DNA from: Pomphorhynchus laevis
Taxonomy: Eukaryota; Acanthocephala; Palaeacanthocephala; Echinorhynchida; Pomphorhynchidae
Length of the DNA: 64,000 bases
Reading direction: 5' to 3'
NCBI GenBank assembly: GCA_012934845.2
Contig: WNNJ02000513.1
Coordinates: 1-64,000, forward strand
Part shown: piece by piece, positions 45,377-59,000 of the stretch
Numbering within the stretch: the stretch's first letter is position 1
Layout: each line of letters begins with the position of its first letter
Position numbers and translations under genes: made by a program
Notes under the pieces: model-generated
What the model was told of the DNA's origin: nothing
Seen by the model: only the letters and a program-made list of their open reading frames with translations
Databases searched by the model: none

Positions 45377-46540
45377 CCTGTTTCACAACACGCAAAAATT
45401 TATTAAATTAAAGTTTATCGTACAACATTGAAAAATGACTGCAAGGGTATATCAACATAAATTTATCAATAATTTAAATTTATCAATAAATTTATCATCA
45501 CAGTTTATCAATAACTTCAAAGGTAGATCCATATAAAATTAAAAGTAATTTACCAAAAAATAATAATTTTGCTCACTGTTGCTGAGTTCTCAATCATAAT
45601 CTTAAAATATATTTATGTGGCAAATATATAAGGAAATGATTGTCATAAAGAGTATTTAATGAGGTATGTAATTTGTTATTGAAGATAATTACACCTAACT
45701 ATATTTTTTTAACGGCTGCTTTGAACTACGCGCTTGAAGTGCCTTTGTTACACATAAGATCGGTGAAGCACCGATATTGATTTTCACATGGTATTAAATT
45801 ATGCACATAGAACCCGTTTAAAATTAGGATTTACTGGCATTTCATTTTTCACAATTAAATAAGACAGTCGCGTTTTTACAAACTTTTATTATTTTTCAAT
45901 CATAGAGAATACCTAGTAATGTGCAACTCCTTTTCGCGTTTGTTTCCAATGCAGCAACCTTTCTGCAGCAATCTTTCAGCGGGTCAACCCAAAAGAAGGT
46001 TTTGAGATGTTCATAAGATAATTTTTATTAAATAGAAAATAATTTTAAATTAATTTATAATTTAATTTACTTGTATGTGATGACAATATATTTATTTATC
46101 TTCAACGTTGGGCATACTTATCGGGCAAATGGGAAGGATATTTACTTAAGACAAAGTTGATAAGCTTAGCATTTTCTATTCAAATATCTAAAGTAATTTT
46201 TTCCCAGCTGTTGTTGTGCAATATTCTTAGCGTGAAATCAATTGAATATAGTATTTTTACTAAACGCTTTACAAGCGTCATTTTACAGTAAAAGATTGTT
46301 AAATCAAAGATGACAAGAGAAAGCTTTAAGTGACAGACCAACAGGCATACCGTGTTTGGAACGCGAACTAACGGTTTCTCATATCTGACCTAGATTTTCC
46401 TAGGCACTGTTCGAAATGTACGCTTTGTCAAAAACAATACTATACCAACCATATGCTAGACGATCTACATGATCTATTTAATGTCTTACTTATTTAATTT
46501 GAGTTAGAAATCAAATATCAAAAATTTATGTAATATTTCC

Positions 46541-46819
46541 AAATTAAGCAATTTAAACGAATATCATTTCGTCGCATAAAGTATAAAAGAATTTTTTGGC
46601 TTTCGGTCTCTTTCTAGGACCATCTTAAGAAAATTCAATAAAATTAAATAAATAAAATGAAATTAATAAATGAAATAAATTAAATTATTTTATATTACAC
46701 ATTTGTATTATTTTTAAATTGTATTTACTGAAAATAGCCCTAGAAAGAGACCGAAAGCTTAAAAAATTTCTTTTATACTTTATGTGATGAAATGGTATTC
46801 ATTTAAATTGCTTAAATTT
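46541..46819. mobile_element. Foldback (MITE-like) element
   Basis: Arms of about 80 bp (46541-46618 and 46739-46819) are complementary with few mismatches, including GGCTTTCGGTCTCTTTCTAGG. The centre is 120 bp of A-rich sequence. It lies in an HFM1 intron or just downstream of the last recognised exon. No coding capacity. Confidence 0.65.
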
Positions 46820-46938
46820 CTGACACAAGTAGAGTTGCAACAATTCAGACAAACCGTGAAAATATTTTTAAATTAATATTACTTTATAAAGTATATGAGT
46901 AGTTTCACGATTATATCATCAACTAATTAAAAAATTAC

Positions 46939-47072
46939 CAAAACTTTTTGGATCCACCAGCATTCGTATGAAAAGATATGTCGATTTAAACCAATTAAAT
47001 GCACTATTGAAATCTTTAACCGTGCCTAAAACTATTTCGGCGTTCAAATGCTCCAACAAGGTGGGTTGCAGT
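46939..47072 (-). CDS. HFM1: HFM1 exon at the start of the winged-helix part
   Basis: LQPTLLEHLNAEIVLGTV, WFKSTYLFIRML and DPKSFG. Donor G|GTAATT in phase 1, so at least one further exon must follow; it was not found. Confidence 0.85.
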
Positions 47073-50000
47073 CTTAAAGTAAATACAATTATCAGGAAAA
47101 TTAATGTTACAAAGAAAGTAACGGGTAAGCTTTCTTAATCGAACATGTCACCTGCTTTGTACAGATTCGAGACCATCAACGATATTGAAATATTTGCGCT
47201 TAATGTTAAATCGTTATTTTCGTAATTTACTTATTAACACGGATTTAATTTGGACAAATTAAATTATTATAATAACGATGCTAAAATATGTATTATAAAT
47301 TAATGTAAAAAATATATCTATCCCGATCTGTATTTTAAAATATTCAGAAATGATCAGGTATAATTGAAAGACAAAAATATTTTGATATTATTAATTTCGA
47401 TGAAACTACCATCTTATTAAAAGAATCAATGTTTTAGAATCCAATGGGTTTAAGATCAAGGTTTTAGAAGCGGTTTATATTAACAAACTAAAGGATAACT
47501 TAACGGTTGGTCGTAAAGTTGACTTGACCTTAAAATTAATAGAAACGAAAGAATTTGATTATAACACATTGTTTACTTAACACTTGATAATTTTACGTTT
47601 TTGTTTTGCTCTAAATTTATATAAAATGTTTGCAATTTATGGTTTAAAATAATTTGGTTGTTTCTCTATTTCGCTATTTTATTTCTTCAACTTTTTTTAT
47701 TTTGTGTCCGTCATTTTGTTCATATTGTTATTTTTATGAATACAAATGTTTTGTACCTTTGCCATACATTCCTAGTGTTTATTTTTGTTTCATTATTGTG
47801 GCTTTGTTATGCGGTCTCAACAAAAAGAAAATGTCACATGAGCAATGGTTTTTTCCATATTTCTTTATTTTATTTCTTTGATTTTTATTTCTTTGTTTTC
47901 TTTTTTCTTTGCATTTTTTCATATTGTTATTTTTATGAATAAAAATGTTTTGTACCTTTGCCATACATTCCTAGTGTTTATTTTTGTTTCCTTGATGTGG
48001 TTTTGATTGTAGCGGTTTCTACAAAAAGAAATTTATTTAAGGAACAAATTATTATTTAATTTGTTTAAATTAATTAATAAACGAACAAATTTATTTAAAC
48101 AACAATATATAGATCGACAATAAAGTTTATGTCATTTTTTTGTTATTTTATTTCATTTTTCTTTGCATTTTTGATCATGTTGTTCTTTTATGTTTGTCAT
48201 TTTTTCTTTGTATTTTGTTGGTATATTTCATCTTTTATATGTTTGTCCTTTTGTTGTACATTTTTAGCTTTTTGTTTCATTGCTGTGATTTTGTTTGCTG
48301 AGGTCCCTACAACATAAAATGTTACATGAACAAGAACAAGCAACGAATTTGATTTCAGCAACATCAAATGTAGGAAAGCGACAGTAAACTGTCATTTTTT
48401 TCCTTTCATATGTTGGTGCAAGCAACGAATTTGATTTCAGCAACATCAAATGTTGGAAACCGACAATAAACTATATGTCATTTTTTCCTTTTATATGTTG
48501 TTTCAAATTTCTAAAGATTCTAGTAGCTACTAGCGAAATATCAAAATAATTTTGTCTTTTAATTTTATCTGGTCGTTCCTAAATATTTTATAAATTAATG
48601 ATAAAAAATTATTAGAAAATGATTTTTTAATTCAAATGCATTTGACACAATAATTGTATTGTAAAATTATAAAGTTGAATTTAAAGACATTTACGAGAGT
48701 ATCATTTCAAATAATATATCCAATTACCAACTTTAATTTAATCATTAGACAGCTGCGTTTTGGTTACGGTTGCATTAAACGTCAGCTCTTATTTCAAAAT
48801 TGTTTTATTATTATTTTTATTTCGAAAAGTTGATATTTTAAATTATATTTTATTATGAAAATTAACCATATTTGATAATTTTTAAATAAATGGCAAAAAA
48901 TATTTATTTAAGCAATTCTAGCTGAATAACATCATACTTATCAGATTAAACATAATAAAAAAATAATAGGCTTGCAAAACAATAAAACAACAATCGATTT
49001 CAAATTGAAAGCGTTTAAAATATAAGCAAAGCTGTATTAAAAATCGCCTTTTATTGAAGTAATAAGAGGAGAATGTGAACTTACTTGGTCGCATTCCTTA
49101 GTCATTATTATCACGGTAGCGCTAGTATCAAACTTAAATTGTATCAGTAAGAACTTAAATTTAAAAAAACAAATCGGTACTTGAGGGCGTCCAGCACGAC
49201 CAATCATTTGTAGCAGCTGAGCTTGACTGTACTCGTGACTCCCACCAGCCACTGAATACGAAGTTGATTTGATAACTACCAAATGAGCTGGCAAATTAAT
49301 TCCCATGGATAAGGTAGACGTTGAAGCTGAAACCGCACAAGAGAAACAATTTTAGAGTCAATTTCATTTAATAATATCAATTGTAACAAAAAAAATAAAA
49401 TTATACATAGACGGTTAATTTTTAATGCAGCAGTGTGCAAGTAAATAACAGTGTAGTGCTCAAATCTAAATCTAATTTATGAAGTCTTAAAAATAAAGAT
49501 GCTATTTATAATTGATGTCTAAATTAACAAATTATGCTTTTCTATCTGTACTGCACAAATTATTAGTTAGACATATTAAATTCTAATAATATTATAAATT
49601 ATAAAAATTATAAAGTATTAAAATTTATTAATATATTTCTAATATTATTTAATTTTTTTATATTTTTATATTATAATTTATAATATAAAAAATTATAATA
49701 AAAATATTAAATTATCATAAGAATTCATATAATTCTTTAAATTTGAAGAATTATGTTACAGTATTAATTTTGTTAATTTTTCAACATTGAACCATTGAAT
49801 AATTTGGCGTTGACAGTGCCGCACGAATAAACATTAACTCCAGAACAATCCTGAATATATGGCAATGTACTTACCAAATTGACAGGACATTTTCAGAAAT
49901 GCTCAGTAATTTAAAACGCATGTGTCCAATTTGTTGTCAAATAATATTAACAAATAAGCTAAAATGTATAATAACTCTACTTTATATTTAAAAAATCATA

Positions 50001-53000
50001 TGTTTGTATATGTTCTTTCAATCATAATAGATATTTTCACTACATTATAGATATTCATAGTAAACAGAATTATTATTTAAATTATTAAATAATTTCTAAT
50101 TTATAAGATAGAGTAAAAATAACAACTATGATGTAATAATTAAATAATTATTGATTAAATTATTACGTTCAAATAATTAATAGGAAATTAGTAATCCTAC
50201 AAAATATCAAAATTAAGAAAATATACATTTCACATTTACAAATTAACGGCGTAAATTAAAAGTTCATTTGTTATTATCTAAATGTTATTAAAGCCAATAA
50301 ATGCATAGCGTTGACATTTCTGGGATTTTCAACTATATTTATTGTAAATATTTAAATTCAAATATTAAAATAATTTATCAATTCATGACGTTTTTGTTGA
50401 ATGACAGTATTTATATAGTTGAAGGACAGTAAATAACGCATGAACTAAACAATAGATGTAGTACAGAGATCACATGAAATAAATTCTACATGCTATCTGA
50501 AATAATTAATAAACCTTAGAATAAAAAACGTTAAGAAATATCAACTTGAAAAGACACTTTAATGAGAAATATCAGATAATTATTACGCTTAGCAGATAAA
50601 ATCATTTTCATTGTGTTAAAATAAAGATAAAATATCTTTACAAAAAACCGCTCTGTTTTGAGGATTCAAAAAAAGCGTTTATTGATCCAACAAAGCAGTT
50701 GGCTACTAAATACATAAAAACGAGATAAATCCCCTGTAGTTATAGCTAACGTAATGTCATTACTAAATGAAATACTAAATATATTTAATCTATTACGAAA
50801 TAAAATACGAAATACATTTAATATTTTGCGAAATAAAATATTAAATAAAATTGTTTATTTAATCTATTTTTATTTACTTTTCGTAGCCCTTTATATATTT
50901 AATAATTCAAACTAATCTTACTCATAACTGTAATACAACTTCTACGAAAGAGGAATTCCACAATGCGTCGATCGTTTACATCAAGTCCAGCGTGATGAAA
51001 TGCAATTCTTCGTTCAATCATTTCTAAATATAAATATTAATGCCAACGATTTAAATTAAATGCGTTACCCCTTAATTTTGAATCACGTAATTGATTCACT
51101 AGCTCCATTGGCAACTGAGATGAATTCCCTTTTGGTTTTGGTAGTCGTTCAAACAAAATCACTGCAGCCTGCATTGTTGATTTTCTTGTACCACAAAACT
51201 ATACCAAAGTGCAAACACATGAAGCTAGTAATGCACTGAAAAACTATATCAGAAAAACACAAGCTTAGCATTTTAATCAGAAATCAGTTATTACTAAATC
51301 GAATATTTAAATGAGTGAAAGTCCTGTCGGAGGTTCAAACACTTTCAACTCTAGCAAATTTTCAGCGAAAAACACAGATATTTCGATGGATTCAGATGGA
51401 AAGAAGGTATTTTCTGACTTAAAATCGACATTACAAAACTTTCGGGTAAATGATGTTTCAGTTAACATAAATTCTGACTAGGGGGAAATACCCCGTTACA
51501 AAAACAAAACAATTTGGCGATTATTATGGCCACCAAGCCCACCGAAAGGCATTACTTATTCAATGTTTTTCTACGAAAGTTTGTACAAGACTACCCTGGC
51601 AGGGTAGTCTTCAATAATATCAAGATATTACCAAATTCACTAAAAATTTCGTTTGCTACCCACGACCTGATGGTAGCTTATAAATCTTATTTCGATAAAC
51701 ATCTGTCTTAATTTGGAACATTAGAGCTAAAGCCTATCCAGGCTACATTAAAAGTCACTAATTTCCCTCAGTTTTTGGATGCTAATGACACTGAGATTCT
51801 CAAAAAACAACACAAACTCTGCTAAATGTGGACTTTAAATTCCAAATCCGGGGACGCCCTCCCAGTGGCGTTCGTCACCTGCGATGTTGATAACGCACAC
51901 ACTTTGTGCACAAATTCAGTTAATCCCTTTATAGGGTATAATCTAAAGTTCTCGATCATTGAAACAAACAACTTGACGTTTCCTCATTATAATCATTGTC
52001 ATAAGTGGGGGCATTGGGCCTCCACTTGTAAAGAATTAAAAATATGCGGCGTCTGCACGAACGCTCTATGCACCTCCATGTCGAGTGGTGACAGATGCGA
52101 TGCCAATCCGGTCTGCTGACTCTGTGCCGGAGATCACCCAGCGTGGTCCCACCGTTGCCGATCCTTTAAAGAATATCGAAATAAGTATAAGCCAGTTGCT
52201 TCTTCCCCTAACAAAAGCTGTGCCAAAGTCACGGCCGATGGTTCCTCAGATACAATGCCCAACAAAGATTTATTGTACTTATTGGATAACACAAAAAAGA
52301 CGATTTTAGCACAACTCCAGCAAATGCTGGCACCCCTTCTAGGTGCCTTACTTTCGGCGCCGCCAGTACCGTCTGAACTGGTTATTCATAAATCAAAGAA
52401 GAGGGGCGCGTCAGCCCGAACTGTCCCCCCCAATAAAAATGGGAAAGCTCCTGAATTTGGCTTTGGGAAATGAAGATATTGCCCAGGGAGTACTGACCCC
52501 CGATGGAGCTAGAGGTGGGAAGGGCAACCTTCCCACCCCTGGCTCTGTCTAGGTTGGCTGCTCCCGTCCAACTAATCTGTCACAATGGTGTGTAAGCCCG
52601 AGCCTTTTCACTGAATATTCTTCAGTGGAATTCGGGAGGTGCTTCTGCCCTTAGGCTTATATCTGGTAGAGGCGCAGATGTTATAGTCCTTCAGGAAACG
52701 CGGTCTATCCGTCTCCCTCAGGACATTTTTCGATTTATCCATAGGCACATTTATTCCCACTATACTCCGTACATAACCCCGCCCCACTCCTCCTCATCTC
52801 AAGGACTCTTGACCTTAGTAAAATGCTCTTTAAGGTCTTTCCTCATTATAAACTATTCTTGTCCAGCCATGTCTTGGTTAGTAGTTTCACTCGTTAAGAA
52901 CGGTAAATGCCTCAGTCTAGCCAACGTCTACATTCGTCCAGGATAGATTCACAAGAACCGTAATCTCCTGGATAAGATTATTGACGGCGGATACGACATG

Positions 53001-56000
53001 GTACTACGTTACTTCAACGACAGAACTGATCGTTGTATTAATGCAGCACTCCGCAAAGCCAGGAACGGTTATCTTATTCATAAACCTCCGTCCCCCACCT
53101 TTCATTGCACATCAACAAATTCACTCCTCGACTTAATATTGCTTCACGAGAAGTGGTTGCTTAAACCCTTCTGCACGGAGCAATCGCGGCAGCACATGTC
53201 CACCTCTTATTATCTAATAACGTTGGCGGATAGAGGAGGATTCGCTGCTTCGTAGAAGATTCCACTTTGACCCTATCAGAGTGGCCTTCTTCCGGGCAGC
53301 TATCCAACGCTTCCCTCGAATTGGTAATGAGAGTTTAACCGAATTAAATTATCATCTCTCTTCGCAAGCCACCGCGTTTCTCTCGACTACCTATAGAGGT
53401 CGCATTTTCAGTCCGACTCCGACAAAACTCAAGGTCCTAGCTAGACTACCGCACTTCCCTGGTCTGTCTTCTTCCGCCAAACAGACGCTCTCGACTGAAT
53501 ACTGGGGTACCAGATACTGGTTCCAGCTGAGTAAAGATTTGGCGAGTATCGCTTGTCTTAACGCTTCTCTTTCTTCCTTCTGGAAGATATTCAAGAAGGA
53601 GAAGTTTGTTTGCTGGAGAGATAGGGCTGTGGGATGGATCGGTAGTATAGGCCTTGACAAAGTTTTGGAGGAGTCACTAGCCCTACATAATTATGGAGAC
53701 ACTCAATCACCGCAACCAATCCCGCCTTGTGAAGACTTCAGGAGTAGAGACTTATTTGTACCAGATATTCTCAATGCCTGGGGGCCTCTTCCAAGCACCT
53801 CCAAAACCGTCGCACCTCTTTCTTCTCGGGTCTGTCAGCTTTTCACAGCTAATCAAAGAAGAGAGGTGGCCGTCACAATGCTTTTAGCCACCCCATTCGA
53901 TGTGGCTGGCATCAACATTAGTAGGCGTATAATTTTACCTACAAAGCATCCGGTCTCTTTTCCTAAAGACCTGCGGCCCATCTCGATTCAAAATTTCCTC
54001 GTATCGATCTACGAAAAAGCGCTTGCGCGTAGAATCCGCGATCATTTGAGTAGGCGAAAATTAATCCCACCTGGTTTCCATGGGTTCGTCAAAGGTCGCT
54101 CGGTTTATTCAGCAGTCGGTGAAGTGCATCAGTTCTGTCGGGAGAATACCCATCAACTCGCTGTGGCTGTTTTCCTTGACTTTTCGGCTGCATTTGACCG
54201 CATCTCTACACCTTTTGTTATCTCTTTTCTCATGTCTCTCGGGTTGCCTGCGAGAATTGTTAACAGGGTGGAGATACTGCTGTACACCAAGCGATTTTAT
54301 TATGAAGACGACCCTGATGCGCGTCAGTTCTACTCTATTACGGGTGTACCTCAAGGTTCCCCTCTCTCTCCTATCTTGTATCTTGCTGCCTCCATAAATC
54401 TATTCAAAATATTTAAACGCGATCAACGTCTAGTGGTGTACGCTGATGACACCACAGCCCTGTTCTCTGGACGCAGGTGTAAGGACGTAGTCTCTGCCAT
54501 CAGCCGATTCTTTTTAAGATTAAAAGACCAGTTACACAGGTCCAATCTTGTTTTGAATTTCGCCAAATCGCAGGTGGTTGTTTTCCATGGCTCCCCTGCG
54601 ACAAAGCAAAAGCTTAAAAGATTAGTACTCTCTGCACTCTCCTCCATATTTGGATCTGAACCACTCCCTACCTTCACAAGTCGAGTAAAATATCTGGGTT
54701 CACCGTTTCGGCGAAAGCTGACCTGGATAGACTAAAACGTATCCTGAAGATAGCTAGTTGGGCTCTGAAACGGACCCAGCATCTGTCGTTGATTGGGAAA
54801 ACCCAAGTGCGCCTCTGGGGCACCTGGGCTATCTCGGGATTAGTCTTCTTCTCTAGAGGACGTCCCCCAGAGCAAATACTAAGGTTTATGAAGCTCCTCG
54901 TCTCTCGCTTACCCAACATCGTCCGCGTCGATTGAATTCTTCGCGGGTGAAAGACCCCGGGTGGTTCAATCGGAAAGCGGCGTGTTGAATTGGTTGGGCG
55001 GCTCAGATCCCCATGGATTTGAGGCCGTGAAAGTTGGTAATGTCTGGGAAGAGGAAGAAGCTAAGATTAATTACTATGTCTGAAGATTCTCCGTGTGTAC
55101 TTTTCATTTATTTATTTACTCTGACTTATTGACGGCTTGTTTATTTATTTAAGAAAATCTTTATTATTACTAAATCAAAAGTAACAAGATCATGCCATAA
55201 AATACTTGCAAGTATTCAAATATTATATTTTATTATAAAATAGAATAAAATCATCATTATATCGTTTTAATGACCAGAAACGATCAATTTTTATATAATA
55301 AAATATCTAAAATAAATTTAAGATATTTAAGAATATTATTTAACATATTAAACATGTGTGACTAAATCAAATGTGAATTAGGATCTCTAATTCACTATGT
55401 CTAATTCTTATGTATTTTGACAAATGTATTAATGCAGAAATTATCCCCAAATTATCGTAAGAATATGGGAAAGTCGTGTGAACGTTTTAGGTATCTACCT
55501 GCTACTAATATTTATTACAGATTTATGATTTAGTGTAAATTTTATATTATTCAATGTAATATTATTTAATATTATTAGATACAATATCATCAAAGTGCAA
55601 TAAATCACAAATATAACTGTTTCATGATGATGTAATTAGTTTAGTCAATAAAATTATGATTGTATTTTTGAATAACAGTAAAAAACTTTTGTTCCAGTAA
55701 ATTTTTTTAATGGAACAAAAAAAATTTTTTTTCCATTAATGTATATGATTCGTTAACAATATCATCTTTCACAATTCCTCTTAGAGTTAAGCTGCTTTGT
55801 ATAATAAATCCAGGCACTTAAACACCGTGATAGATATCTTTTTATAGTTGAGGGAAATGTATCTAGGAAAATGTATGTCGATATTTACAAATAACGATAT
55901 TTTAGAAAATAAATGACATTTAAACTACATTTTATTATATATCATGTTGATGGAAATTTATTATCTGAATGGATTAACTGTGAGAGGAAAGGTAAATATA

Positions 56001-59000
56001 ATTAGCAAATCGTATACCAGCGTATACTTTGTAAAGTTTTATTTGATATTTAAGTAAAAAAGCGAAACTATTTATACTAACAACAAGAGCAGGCTTTCCT
56101 TCTGAATGCTTCACAATAAGCTCGGGTAACTTGTAATTTAAACTCATCTCAAATCTAAAGTCACTCCATTGGTTCGGACAAGGAAATCCGATTACAATTT
56201 TCTTCAAAGGAACAGGGCGAAAACTTTCATCGAATCTCAAATTCTTACAAATGTCACAAAATATATATTGAAATTGACATACGAAAATACTGATTCGGAA
56301 TGTGTAGGTGCATTATCGGTGAGCCATTTCGATATCTAAAAAAGCCATAAAAACATTTAGTGGTACATTGCATATTACATCATGTAGGTTCGGTATTGTC
56401 GCAGATATTGCCACAAATCGGCATGATCGGGATAACATTTTCATTCTCGTAATCACAACTTCAAGTACAGCTCCTCTGTCATTATCACCCAAAGTGTGAA
56501 TCTATTTACAAAATTAACAATTATAAAGAACATATTTAATCACAAATGTGATTATGAACGTATTTAATAACATATGTCTGAGTAGATTACAAATTTATGA
56601 ATTTTCGAGAAAAGAGATACCTTATTAATCAAACGTTTGAGCAAATAGAAAATCATACTAAAAAGATATCAATTACGAATAATTTTTGGAAAGAGGAGTT
56701 ATGAGGAACGCCTAAAATAAATGCAAGCAATTTTTCAATGCAAAATGTATCTTCAAAAATGAGAGCAGCAATAAAAGAACCAAGATCCAAAAACGATATT
56801 ATAATAAAAAGGGGCTGACAAAAGTAATACAGTAGTTATATGAAAAAAAAAGATTCCGAACTAAAAGGATTACATCAATTACAGAGTAATACTTACAAAG
56901 AAACTAGTATAAATGATAGGCCTTGGATTTTCAGTACAACTGAGAAACTAAGGCATATCAACTTTCTCAGTACAGATGAGTTCAATAGATTAAGCTTAAT
57001 TGAAACCATACCGTTCGGAAAGCAGATAAAAGTAGAGAATCAGTGGTCTGGGATAGAGTTGACTACGCTCGAGAATCCGAAAGGTAACTATCAACGCCGC
57101 TTACTAACCGCCTACTGCTGAAAATGTTACTCGTTGCAAGTCTTATGTAAAAGAGTGCGTAGAAAAAGAGTGCGTAGAAAAAGAAACAGATGGTGAACAA
57201 TTAAGAGCCAATCTTACCCAACTCGATAGCGAACCAGGTAGATTTAACTCATTACCTTAAATACAAAAAGGTATCGCCATGTACGGGGAGTCCTATCGTT
57301 AGTAATATAGGCACATCGACAGAGGCTATATCGAGTCATTTACACACCCTATTGCTTCCTCATTAGCATACGTGAAATCATATATTTCCAATACATTAAC
57401 GTTTCTTAAAAACATTAGGTCGTTTGTGGTAAAATGGTAACACTAGATGTGCAATGAAATTGGCCTAATTGAGAATAAATCTAATAGCAAGTTGGCACAA
57501 GCATATTCAAATCCAGAAGGTTTCAGACAGCAATTCTCATAGATGATTACATTAAAGCTGTGAGTGTTTTTTCTACAAAACCAAATTACTCAGAAACTTC
57601 AATAATCCAAATCGTGGAGATTCTAAATGTTTTTCTGAAAAACAATGCCTTCAAATTCATTGACACATTATTCATTCAAAAAGTGGATGTGCGATGGGTA
57701 CATCTATTGCACATGTGTTAACAACTCTTACAATCATCGAGAAAATAATAATCAATATTTTCTTAATACAAACAAATAATGATAAATAAATTATATAAAG
57801 CATCAAAATTAAGAGATCTCTAGGAAGAACAACGAGTGATTCATTGGGTTGTCTTCTCCACTGTCAGGCCATGGGGATCAGATCCCTTAAGACTGCACCA
57901 GTGCACCGCCTTCCGTTCTAAACAACTCGGGGTCTCTCACATACCTGAGGGTCCAGTCAAAGCGTACTATGGTGGGTAATCTCAGGATGAGGAGTTTCAG
58001 AAACCATAGCATTTGTTCAGAAAGATGTCCTCTAGAAGAAATGACCAATTCAGATAGTGCCTAGGTACCCCATATGCGCATCTGAGTTTCTCTCTTAATG
58101 ACAGGTGCTGGGCCAGTTCCAGGGCCCATCTTGGTCTCCTCAGTACACTCTTGAATTTATTTAAGTCTAGACCGGTTGACCATTTAACCGTAATGGTACA
58201 CCCTACGTATTTTACTCGATGTGTAAAGGTAGGGAGTGGTTGATTGTTGAATATGGAAGAGAGAGTTGAGATTGCTAGGCTCTTTAGTTTTTTCTTTGTC
58301 GCAGGGACACCATTAATTACCACCACGTACGATTTAGATGAGTTGAGAATGAGATTGGGTGTGGTTAACTGGTCTTTTAATCTTAAAAAGAAACGGATGA
58401 TGTCCGATACTACATCTATGTACCTGCGATCAGAAAACAGGGATGTAGTATCATCAGCGTATACCACTAAGATGCTAATCACGTTTAAATGTCTTAAATA
58501 GTACGATATAATAGTACTATTTTAAAAAATAATAGTACGACCTTAAAATAATACGACCTTAATAATAGTACGACCTTAAAAAAATTTGAGATCTAATATA
58601 CATACATTCCAGATCAATCCAGTTTCTGATCAATCCAGTTCCAGATCAATCCAGTTCCAGATCAATCCAGTTCCAGATCAATCCAGTTCCAGATCAATCC
58701 AGTTCCAGATCAATCCAGTTCCAGATCAATCCAGTTCCAGATCAATCCAGTTCCAGATCGAATCAGCAAATTTAACAGTTTTAACACACAAGGACGTCGA
58801 TGGGAGGACGTAAGACGACATCTACGACCGACACCAACTGTGATCAACTACAAGTACAGTGCTCAACACACGACTACAGCGTCTGGACTACAATCGCATG
58901 CGACAACAGAAAGTCAAAAGAAGACTCCCTATGCGGCTTTTGTGACAACAAACTCATACGCGACCTCACCCAAAAGAAAATATCAACTTCCAACGTGTCT

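Larger units (their letters stand above)
41802..46540. other. AT-rich DNA with dispersed repeats
   Basis: No gene recognised. It holds the repeats listed separately (42139-42216, 42651-42904, 43560-43589, 43601-43852, 45294-45376). The missing downstream HFM1 exons would be expected on the - strand here or further left, but I found none that I can defend. Confidence 0.45.
47199..49084 (-). other. HFM1 intron with small repeats
   Basis: T-rich on the + strand. It contains a spaced 87-bp direct repeat (47720-47806 and 47920-48006) and the 82-bp tandem pair at 48338-48501. T-rich open frames here are not genes. Confidence 0.5.
51301..55163 (+). mobile_element. LINE copy G, full length, in an HFM1 intron
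   Basis: 3863 bp on + (antisense to HFM1) between 13-bp target duplications TTATTACTAAATC (51288-51300 and 55164-55176). The ORF1 ATG is 10 bases from the 5' end. The 3' end carries TTTATTTATTTAAG and AAAATCTTTA. Confidence 0.87.

Noticed and set aside
45900-46040. Possible further HFM1 exon on - (ERLLQKGCCIGNKREKEL)
   Set aside because: Weak alignment only, no convincing splice sites in the required phase.
47654-48317. T-rich frames rich in Phe and Tyr that look like membrane proteins
   Set aside because: Low-complexity T-rich DNA with direct repeats inside an HFM1 intron.
58586-58813. 75-codon frame with repeated QFQINPVPDQ
   Set aside because: Direct translation of the 16-bp tandem repeat.
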